A DNA stretch of 64,000 bases from Solibacillus sp. FSL W7-1464 (GTDB lineage Bacteria; Bacillota; Bacilli; Bacillales_A; Planococcaceae). How positions within the stretch are numbered: the first letter of the stretch is position 1; each line of letters opens with the position of its first letter. The notes under the pieces were generated by a model, which was not told the origin of the DNA, did not search any database, and saw only the letters and a program-made list of their open reading frames with translations. The stretch is taken from NCBI RefSeq assembly GCF_038004425.1, contig NZ_JBBORC010000001.1, positions 225,001 to 289,000 on the forward strand. The letters are read 5' to 3'. Shown here in pieces: positions 57,102-64,000 of this stretch. A program made the translations under genes and the position numbers.

Positions 57102-57223
57102 TTATCTTCATTCAGCAGCTGCTGAATGAAGATAAGCCTCTGGCAGATGTCACAGATTTTTTAAAGGAAACTTTTTGAGTAAACTCAAAAAAATCTTGAC
57201 GCAATTACGCCAAGGCGTAATTG
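57102..57223 (+). repeat. Nested palindromic element between the guanine riboswitch terminator and xpt
   Basis: A perfect 34 bp palindrome with no loop lies at 57102-57135 (half-site TTATCTTCATTCAGCAG). Next comes a stem pairing GTCACAGATTTTTT (57149-57162) with AAAAAATCTTGAC (57188-57200). A hairpin TTTTTGAGT/ACTCAAAAA (57172-57191) shares bases with that stem, so the two exclude each other. A perfect CAATTACGCC-AA-GGCGTAATTG lies at 57202-57223, just before the xpt ribosome site. None is followed by a good T-run in the sense direction. Confidence 0.8.
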
Positions 57224-57228
57224 ATTAA

Positions 57229-57822
<594 letters not shown>

Positions 57823-57911
57823 TTTAGCAGCTCATATTTTAAAAAGGTAATACGTTCAGACGATGTAAATTGACTCAGCAAGAGTACACATATATTGGAG
57901 GAAAACTTTTT

Positions 57912-59201
57912 ATGAATAACACGAAAGCAACCATGCTTGGAATTCAGCATTTGTTGGCAATGTATGCAGGAGCCATTTTAGTACCGTTAATTATTGGTGG
58001 GGCATTAGGGTTCAGTTCAGCACAAATGACATATTTAGTAGCAATCGATATTTTCATGTGTGGAGTAGCAACACTGTTCCAAGTATGGAAGGGGAAAGTA
58101 ATCGGCATTGGTTTACCTGTTGTATTAGGCTGTACATTTACAGCGGTAAGTCCGATTATCGCAATCGGTTCTGGCGGCGGCTTAGGTGATATTTACGGAG
58201 CGATTATCGCATCGGGTATTATCATCGTATTAATCGGTGGTCTTTTCGGGAAATTAATTAAATTCTTCCCGCCTGTTGTAACAGGTTCGGTTGTAACAAT
58301 TATCGGAATCAGCTTAATTCCAGTAGCTATCAACAATATGGCTGGCGGACAAGGGGCAGCAGACTTTGCATCAGGGTCAAATGTGGCGTTAGCGTTTATT
58401 ACGTTATTAATTATTTTAGTAATTTACCGCTTCACAGTTGGTTTCGTTCGTGCGATTGCCATTTTACTAGGTATGGTGTCAGGTACAGTGATCGGTATTT
58501 TCATGGGCAAAGTAGATTTTGCTCCAGTTGCCGAAGCATCTTGGCTTCACATTATGCAACCATTCTACTTAGCAACACCGACATTCAATGCTTCCGCTAT
58601 TTTAACGATGACATTGGTGGCAATGGTATCACTAGTGGAATCAACAGGTGTGTACTATGCATTAAGTGATATTACAAAAAAAGATTTAACTTCAAATGAT
58701 TTATCAAAAGGGTACCGTGCAGAAGGACTGGCATCGATCATCGGTGGTATTTTCAACGCATTCCCGTACACAACATTCTCGCAAAACGTGGGACTGATCC
58801 AAATGTCAGGCGTACGCGACCGCAAAGTAATCTTCATCACGGGCGGTATGCTGGTAGCACTTGGATTCCTGCCAAAACTTGCGGCATTAACAACAATCAT
58901 TCCAACACCTGTACTTGGTGCAGCGATGTTGGCAATGTTCGGTATGGTTATTACACAAGGTGTTAGAATGCTGGCACCGGAAATCGCAAAATCAATGGAA
59001 AACGCAATGGTCGCAGCACTAGGCGTCGGTCTAGGAATCGGCGTTGCTACAGTACCAGGAATTTTCGAAAACCTACCATCTTGGATGTCGATTTTAACTT
59101 CGAACGGGATTGTAGCAGGGTCTGTAACAGCGATTTTCCTGAATGTTTTGTTTAATATGATCGGGACGAAGCGTGTTGATCCGATGCATGTGATGGAGTA
59201 G
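57912..59201 (+). CDS. pbuX: Xanthine permease PbuX (NCS2 family)
   Basis: A 429 aa nucleobase carrier with about 14 membrane segments. It has the early GIQHLLAMYAGAILVPLI (NCS2 QH motif), then STGVYYALSDIT for the ExT/S region, and NAFPYTTFSQNVGL for the NxG motif. It imports xanthine for Xpt. ATG 57912 follows TTGGAGG. The open frame runs 42 nt further upstream without support. Confidence 0.94.
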   Translation: MNNTKATMLGIQHLLAMYAGAILVPLIIGGALGFSSAQMTYLVAIDIFMCGVATLFQVWKGKVIGIGLPVVLGCTFTAVSPIIAIGSGGGLGDIYGAIIASGIIIVLIGGLFGKLIKFFPPVVTGSVVTIIGISLIPVAINNMAGGQGAADFASGSNVALAFITLLIILVIYRFTVGFVRAIAILLGMVSGTVIGIFMGKVDFAPVAEASWLHIMQPFYLATPTFNASAILTMTLVAMVSLVESTGVYYALSDITKKDLTSNDLSKGYRAEGLASIIGGIFNAFPYTTFSQNVGLIQMSGVRDRKVIFITGGMLVALGFLPKLAALTTIIPTPVLGAAMLAMFGMVITQGVRMLAPEIAKSMENAMVAALGVGLGIGVATVPGIFENLPSWMSILTSNGIVAGSVTAIFLNVLFNMIGTKRVDPMHVME

Positions 59202-59229
59202 GAAGAGCAAGGAATAATACAGGGGAAAA

Positions 59230-59273
59230 ATAATCCTCCAGAAAAGTTGGGTAGATAGCTTTTCTGGGGGATT
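59230..59273 (+). terminator. Intrinsic terminator of xpt-pbuX
   Basis: AATCCTCCAGAAAAG pairs with CTTTTCTGGGGGATT and is followed by TTCAATTCTATTTTT. Confidence 0.75.
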
Positions 59274-59388
59274 TTCAATTCTATTTTTATCTTGATTTGG
59301 GAAGTGTATATTCTAGTTCATGCAACACATTTTTATGAATTGTATTAAATTATCATAATTAGTGTATGACCGGTGTGGGAAATCAAAG

Positions 59389-60918
59389 CTAAATCTCAAT
59401 TAAATTTTGTTCTATAATTAAATCTGGAAGGCTATAATCAGGCGTTTTATTATCATTTGGGAGTGGGAGGAGGCCAGGTGCATATATTACCTTACTCCCA
59501 CCGCTAGAAGAATAAGAGTTAACGATTATGACTCCTTTAAGTTCACCATCAAGATGTTCAAGGTGTGCATTTGGCGCTAAAATATACTTCCCAGTAGTTC
59601 CACTACTACCACCTACACTTATGTGCGTGCCGCCTGATATTATATTTCCTGATATAGACATACCATTATTTAATTCAAAATTAGAGGATTGAATATATAA
59701 AGAAGCGGCAATCAGTTGGCTATTATTATTTATTGTCGGGGTACTACTGCCAGCATAATAAATATTTATATTTTCCGGTTTTTTGTCTGGAGTGTTGAGC
59801 GGACCCCTAATTGTCATTTGATTTTCCACGTATATATTCAACGTCCCGGAACCGATTATTTCTATACTGCCCGATGAACCTAACGAAAAATTATTTTCAA
59901 CTAGTAAATTAACATGATTGTTGCCGATATCAATTTTAATACTCCTGCCATCTGGAATAATAAAGTCTTTAAACTTTGCGTCTTCTTTCAGTAAATAATT
60001 ACTTTTAGAGTTCCAATCAGCCGTAAAAGCGCCATTATTCAATATAAAATCACTAGGGTAATTAACACTCTTTAAAGCTTCCATAGTATCTGTAGGGAAT
60101 TCTGGAAGTGAATATTCAGCAACTTCTACACTTTTTACTCTGTCTTCAGCAATGATTTTATTCCCGTTCAGTGAATTTGTCCCTTTTATAAAATTTTCTG
60201 GGGCAACTCCGACTATCCCAGTAATATTCACACCATCATTGTTATTCATTATAACTTTTCCATTTGAAGAGGAAACACTACCATTGATTGTAGCCCCTCC
60301 TTTTAGAAAAATATCTCCCTTTGCCTGTACTGCTAAATCCGGCAAGTTTATGGGAGGAAGTCCTCCACCATATAAAAATTTTAAATCTATAATAACTTCT
60401 ATAGATTGCGAAACGGTACGTTTATTTGACTTTCTATCTGCAAAAAAACCTGTTGATTCAATGTTAATAGTTAATGGGTTTGTTTCCTCGACTGTTGCAG
60501 TGATTTCTGCATAAGGCTTAACTGAGTTCTGCAATTCGAAGCTGTCAAATTCTCTTGGTTTGATAGTTGGTGGATCTTCAGCTGATGTGTATCTTTTTCC
60601 AATATCATCAATTATTTTATTTATAAAAAAGGATTTGTAGTAGTCATCATTTTCAAAGATGTTACTATCTAAGTTAGATTTATGCTCTTTACCTGTTTCA
60701 ACGTAAGCATTTGTTATTAACTCATTAATCTCTTCTTTTTCATAGTTAAGACCTGCCTCGGCGATATAAAATATAGCCTGATTAACCTCTTCATATTTCG
60801 AAGTTTTTAGCGAGTTAACATTCATTGTTAACAAACCCAAACCAATAACAGAGATAAGTGCAGTGGTGAAAATAACCAGTAACATTGCATAACCATTATC
60901 TTGTCGTAAATGTTTCAT
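59389..60918 (-). CDS. PilX-like pilus-assembly protein with large beta-rich passenger region
   Basis: A 509 aa protein. The N-terminus (about 1-35, NGYAMLLVIFTTALISVIGLG) is the hydrophobic helix of PilX/minor-pilin-type proteins, without the usual prepilin Glu at position 5. About residues 190-480 are rich in Gly, Ser, Asn and short strands, as in the polymer-forming or beta-helical tails of Gram-positive PilX-like proteins. It is 2 nt behind the prepilin gene at 61373 and ends the minor pilin operon. Confidence 0.75.
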   Translation of the reverse strand: MKHLRQDNGYAMLLVIFTTALISVIGLGLLTMNVNSLKTSKYEEVNQAIFYIAEAGLNYEKEEINELITNAYVETGKEHKSNLDSNIFENDDYYKSFFINKIIDDIGKRYTSAEDPPTIKPREFDSFELQNSVKPYAEITATVEETNPLTINIESTGFFADRKSNKRTVSQSIEVIIDLKFLYGGGLPPINLPDLAVQAKGDIFLKGGATINGSVSSSNGKVIMNNNDGVNITGIVGVAPENFIKGTNSLNGNKIIAEDRVKSVEVAEYSLPEFPTDTMEALKSVNYPSDFILNNGAFTADWNSKSNYLLKEDAKFKDFIIPDGRSIKIDIGNNHVNLLVENNFSLGSSGSIEIIGSGTLNIYVENQMTIRGPLNTPDKKPENINIYYAGSSTPTINNNSQLIAASLYIQSSNFELNNGMSISGNIISGGTHISVGGSSGTTGKYILAPNAHLEHLDGELKGVIIVNSYSSSGGSKVIYAPGLLPLPNDNKTPDYSLPDLIIEQNLIEI

Positions 60919-60920
60919 AA

Positions 60921-61373
60921 TCAGTTACCACCTTCACCTTTTCTAAAATGAATTTCAGTACTTTGACCCTCTGAGCAATCACTTGTATTAGATAATTTAA
61001 TTGAGATGACGCCATTAGCAGTAAATTCTGTACAACCTATACCATCTGTAATTAATTCAATTTTTTCTCCAACTTCTTTTATTAGTTGAGTACCTTCTAA
61101 AGAATAGGTTACCACACTACCATCGGGGAATTCTAACTCTAGTTTCTTGTCAATAATGTCAGCATTTTTAGAGCGACGAATATCCTTGGTTACTACCTTC
61201 AATGCATAAGTAACATCATTAAGACTAGCTGTTTCTCTTGTTTGTTTTACTTGTTGCGTAACGCTCAAGTGAATAATACTAAAAACTAAAACAGCTATAA
61301 TTGATGTGATTACTGTGACAGCTAGAATTTCAATTAAAGTCATGCCACGGGTGTTTTTTATTAATGATTTCAT
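60921..61373 (-). CDS. Type IV prepilin, PilW/ComGF-like
   Basis: A 150 aa prepilin. A short basic leader ends in TRG, followed by MTLIEILAVTVITSIIAVLV, so processing by prepilin peptidase after Gly with Glu at +5 is expected. The C-terminal 100 aa are a small globular domain with two Cys (CTEF, DCSEG) that may form a disulfide. The ATG at 61373 overlaps the stop of the previous gene (ATGA) and has GGGG upstream. The open frame extends 15 nt further. Confidence 0.82.
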   Translation of the reverse strand: MKSLIKNTRGMTLIEILAVTVITSIIAVLVFSIIHLSVTQQVKQTRETASLNDVTYALKVVTKDIRRSKNADIIDKKLELEFPDGSVVTYSLEGTQLIKEVGEKIELITDGIGCTEFTANGVISIKLSNTSDCSEGQSTEIHFRKGEGGN

Positions 61374-61828
61374 GGATAAACACCCCAACGGAAAATAGAT
61401 TCCATAGTTACAGAATTTAAACCATTTTCTTTAGGTACATTTACTATTACATTGACTAAATTATGGTATTTATTATTTACAGCTAATTGAACATAATGTT
61501 CTTCATTACTGACGGATAAGAATTTTTTACACTTATTTTTACAAGCAGTATCTGTTGGATCATAGATGAATTCCATATTATTTAAAGTAACTTGAGTATT
61601 GTTGGGGTCTATTAACCATTCGAGACTGCTAGCTGAGATAAACCCGTACAGCTCCTCCATTTCTTTCTGTGCCATATAAGTAGCATCTACAATTGATTCA
61701 GAAGTAACATGTGTCTTTTTAGACTGTATAAAAAAGCTAAAAAACGATATTAAAATAATCGTAATTAATACAAGTGAAGCCACAACTTCCACTAAAGAAA
61801 TCCCACACTCTTCCTTTAATAATCTCAT
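61370..61828 (-). CDS. Type IV prepilin, PilV-like
   Basis: A 152 aa prepilin. The leader MRLLKEECG is followed by ISLVEVVASLVLITIILISF, giving cleavage after Gly with Glu at +5 and a hydrophobic N-terminal helix. The globular part has a Cys pair (ACKNKCKKF). It is the first gene of a three-gene minor pilin operon pointing away from the VanW/pilB genes. It probably helps prime the pilus. Confidence 0.82.
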   Translation of the reverse strand: MRLLKEECGISLVEVVASLVLITIILISFFSFFIQSKKTHVTSESIVDATYMAQKEMEELYGFISASSLEWLIDPNNTQVTLNNMEFIYDPTDTACKNKCKKFLSVSNEEHYVQLAVNNKYHNLVNVIVNVPKENGLNSVTMESIFRWGVYP

Positions 61829-62246
61829 AAGATAACCCCATCCCTTTTTCTCTTAAATACAATTAATCTAAATAATGACGGTAAATACCATACTTTTAAT
61901 ACTTATATATATGCAAAAAACAATTTTTGAGTATTCTAAATTGAATTTTATAGGTAATTAGAATGGAGTCAAAATAAAATTTCTTGATTTAACAAAAATG
62001 AATAGTCATAAAGTAATCTATCATGTATTATAATAGTAACATAAGTAGACATTTGGTAAAAGGGATAAAAATTAGTACATATAATGAAGTTTATGAGATA
62101 ATATGTAATATTTACCATAAATTATCTATATGAAATAATAGTATAAATTAAATTTTTCCATTATATATCATTTTATTAAATGAAATTTTAGTTATAAAGT
62201 CCTTAATTATATTTGAAGAATTAAATTGATCAGGCGGGGTGAGTAA
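61829..62246. other. Divergent intergenic region
   Basis: 418 bp of very AT-rich sequence between the minor pilin operon and the VanW-like gene. I see no gene, repeat or hairpin of note. It must hold divergent promoters, but none stands out against the AT background. Confidence 0.5.
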
Positions 62247-63629
62247 ATGAAAATTATTTTTAGATCAATGATCCCATTAACTTTGCTAATAGTCCTTCTA
62301 TCAATCTGGATTCCTAACTTTGTAGTAAGCTCCGTAGCTTCCGCTGATAATAATGCAGTCGGTTCCACTATCGGTGGGGTAGATACAGGCGATCTAAAGG
62401 GCAAGGAGTTAGAAGCATTGCTGACTAATGCCGTAAATGAATGGTATACCCAAAACCTGACTGTCACAGGCGGGGGGACTTCTGTTGAATTGAGTTCATC
62501 CGCATTTCAGTTTGATATTGAGAGTACAGTCGCAAATTATGAAAACCAGGTACATAAGTCATGGTTTGCCTTTTGGAAAGATACGCCGACAGTGCATCTT
62601 CCTCTCATTGTATTTCCTAGTGAGATTGTAAAAAACGAGATTAGTAATGTTTCATCATGGGATACAGAATTGACATACAGCAGTGTAGAACTGAATGCCG
62701 CGTATTTAAAAACAGATCCTGTGGAAGCAGTTGTCATAGATGTCTCGGTACTGGAAACAGACCGAATTTCGTTGTCAGTCGAATTGATGCCGGAAGGGGC
62801 AATGGGCATTAATGAACTCGTTTTGGCACTGCATGAAACAGTAATAGAACCGCAGATGGCTTTTTCGATGATTGAAAAGCTAGGGGATACGATGAACTTG
62901 GCGAACCGTGAAGCAATTAATTTTGTTGCATCAAATTTATATAATGCCGCACTGAATATTAATGCGGAAATATTGGAACGTCATTCGCAAAATGAAATCC
63001 CTTCCTATTTAAAACCTGGCTTGGAAGCGAAAGTGGATGCATTTACAAATGAGGACCTCAAATTCGCAAATACTTCATCAAATCCAGTCGTTTTAAAACT
63101 GATTATGGAAGAAGGGGAGTTGAAGACCGAGGTATATATCCCTGTAAAGGAAACGGAAGTAAGTGTAATGGTTTCGCAGGATGAGGAGATTCAGCCCCGT
63201 ACAATCACACGTTACTCCGCGGACCTGGCGATCGGACAGACGGAACAAATCCAGGAAGGTAAAAAAGGTTTACGCATCTCGGTCTATCGTACAGCTTTTG
63301 ATGAGCAGAAGCGTGTGAGCCGCGATTACTACCCACCTGTTGACCGGATTATTGTGAAATCATCCAAACAACCGGAAGTGAAGGCACCAGCAGAAAACTT
63401 AAATAATAATCCTTCCTATGAAGTGGATTTAGTTGGAGACGGTTTCCAGGATATTGATACAACGAACGGAAATGGGCAAAACAATGCATCGACTACACCA
63501 GTTAATGGATCCCAAAATACTGGCTCTAATGAATCAAACAATTCCGCAAATGACGTTGCAGAAGGTGAAGAGAATCTACCGCCTGGCAGCTATTACGATA
63601 AAGGCGGAAATTTAATCACTCCAAAATAA
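62247..63629 (+). CDS. Secreted VanW/G5-like protein in a pilus locus
   Basis: A 460 aa protein with a signal peptide or membrane anchor (about 1-33, ending near ASA). Residues 60-280 resemble the peptidoglycan-binding and VanW-type region (PQMAFSMIEKLGD, with ASNLYNAALNI). A G5-like stretch follows near 315-375 (YSADLAIGQTEQIQEGKKG). The tail from about 390 is a low-complexity Asn/Ser/Gly/Thr linker. It ends 15 bp before the PilB-type gene with AAAGGAGG between. Such proteins often lead Gram-positive type IV pilus operons and probably act at the cell wall. Confidence 0.72.
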   Translation: MKIIFRSMIPLTLLIVLLSIWIPNFVVSSVASADNNAVGSTIGGVDTGDLKGKELEALLTNAVNEWYTQNLTVTGGGTSVELSSSAFQFDIESTVANYENQVHKSWFAFWKDTPTVHLPLIVFPSEIVKNEISNVSSWDTELTYSSVELNAAYLKTDPVEAVVIDVSVLETDRISLSVELMPEGAMGINELVLALHETVIEPQMAFSMIEKLGDTMNLANREAINFVASNLYNAALNINAEILERHSQNEIPSYLKPGLEAKVDAFTNEDLKFANTSSNPVVLKLIMEEGELKTEVYIPVKETEVSVMVSQDEEIQPRTITRYSADLAIGQTEQIQEGKKGLRISVYRTAFDEQKRVSRDYYPPVDRIIVKSSKQPEVKAPAENLNNNPSYEVDLVGDGFQDIDTTNGNGQNNASTTPVNGSQNTGSNESNNSANDVAEGEENLPPGSYYDKGGNLITPK

Positions 63630-63644
63630 AGGAGGACGTAAATT

Positions 63645-64000
63645 ATGAAGTCGAAATCGAGAAAACGCTTAGGAGACTTGCTTTTAGAGGCACGAGTTAT
63701 TACCGAAGCACAGCTTACTTACGCACTGGAAAATAAAAGCCGGGATGAAAAGCTTGGGGATTTTTTCATAAAAGAAAATATACTGACGGAACAGCAGTTA
63801 ATCGAAGTACTGGAGTTCCAGTTAGGTATCCCGCATATGACCCTAAGCAACTACGTCATAGCACCTGAGCTTCTCCAGCTTGTACCGAGGGAACTGGCGA
63901 AGCGTACGAATATTATGCCGGTGCGTCGGGATAAAAACAAACTGCTTATTGCAATGGCAGACCCGATGGATTATTTTGCGATAGAAGAAGTCCGCATGGC
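63645..64000 (+). CDS. PilB/GspE-type assembly ATPase, N-terminal part (runs off the window)
   Basis: The first 118 codons are present. The N-terminus MKSKSRKRLGDLLLEARVI and the repeated helical GspE_N fold (LGDFFIKENILTEQQLIEVL, then LGIPHMTL) are typical of the N-terminal domain of type II secretion and type IV pilus ATPases. A second unit (VPRELAKRTNIMPVRRDKN, LLIAMADPMDYFAIEEVR) follows. The Walker motifs lie beyond the window. AAAGGAGG precedes the ATG. It should power extension of the pilus whose minor pilins are divergent here. Confidence 0.85.
   Translation, partial: MKSKSRKRLGDLLLEARVITEAQLTYALENKSRDEKLGDFFIKENILTEQQLIEVLEFQLGIPHMTLSNYVIAPELLQLVPRELAKRTNIMPVRRDKNKLLIAMADPMDYFAIEEVRM

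Overview
The window reads as a chromosome segment of a low-GC Bacillota. A Caryophanaceae/Planococcaceae relative near Solibacillus or Lysinibacillus is my best inference. It rests on the Bacillus-type rRNA and tRNA block, strong GGAGG-type ribosome sites, frequent TTG/GTG starts, guanine and lysine riboswitches, a stand-alone bacterial nitric oxide synthase and the tct and hut gene sets. I could not run a taxonomic search.

Layout. 1-3851: 3' part of a 23S rRNA gene, a 5S gene and 14 tRNA genes, closed by an intrinsic terminator. 3899-5787: a group II intron directly behind that terminator, whose reverse transcriptase is broken by one frameshift. 6.1-14.6 kb: a metallo-beta-lactamase-fold hydrolase, an AEC carrier, catalase KatA with a candidate PerR box, an SLC13/RCK_C transporter, an FAH-family hydratase/hydrolase and an MFS carrier.

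14.9-36.9 kb is the centrepiece: a large meta-cleavage catabolic cluster. A divergent regulator combines a DmpR/MopR-like ligand and zinc (V4R) sensor with a PucR-type output. It faces two or three consecutive plus-strand units. These hold two HsaA-type flavin monooxygenases, one flavin reductase, three paralogous extradiol dioxygenases, two meta-cleavage-product hydrolases and a complete hydratase/acetaldehyde dehydrogenase/aldolase lower pathway. They also hold three fumarate-reductase/ketosteroid-dehydrogenase-type flavoproteins, a FAD synthetase with a degenerate kinase half, an ICL/PEP-mutase-family lyase, an SDR, a GlcG-like protein, a six-bladed propeller protein and an Asp/Glu-racemase-fold protein without its catalytic cysteines. 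The gene set implies dehydrogenation (perhaps aromatisation) of a ring, hydroxylation to a catechol, ring cleavage and conversion to pyruvate plus acetyl-CoA. The substrate cannot be read from sequence. A convergent orphan regulator with a degenerate receiver and an AraC output closes the cluster.

38.6-44.4 kb: hutU-hutI-hutG, a small membrane protein and an RtcB-family protein. 44.6-50.3 kb: a CitA/DcuS-type two-component system and the tctC-tctB-tctA tripartite tricarboxylate transporter, separated by a long repeat-bearing terminator. 50.4-53.9 kb: an internally deleted quinone oxidoreductase pseudogene, nos, a membrane-anchored Mrr-like nuclease and a CynX-type MFS protein. 54.0-59.3 kb: a lysine riboswitch with lysP, an unknown gene, and a guanine riboswitch with xpt-pbuX. 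59.4-64.0 kb: three minor pilin genes divergent from a VanW/G5-like gene and the start of a PilB/GspE ATPase gene.

The least explained structures are two non-coding arrays, at 42639-42810 and 54264-54378. In each, a short motif recurs about every 21 bp (two helical turns), right after an intrinsic terminator and ahead of the next gene. The second lies inside the lysP leader and carries phased A-tracts.
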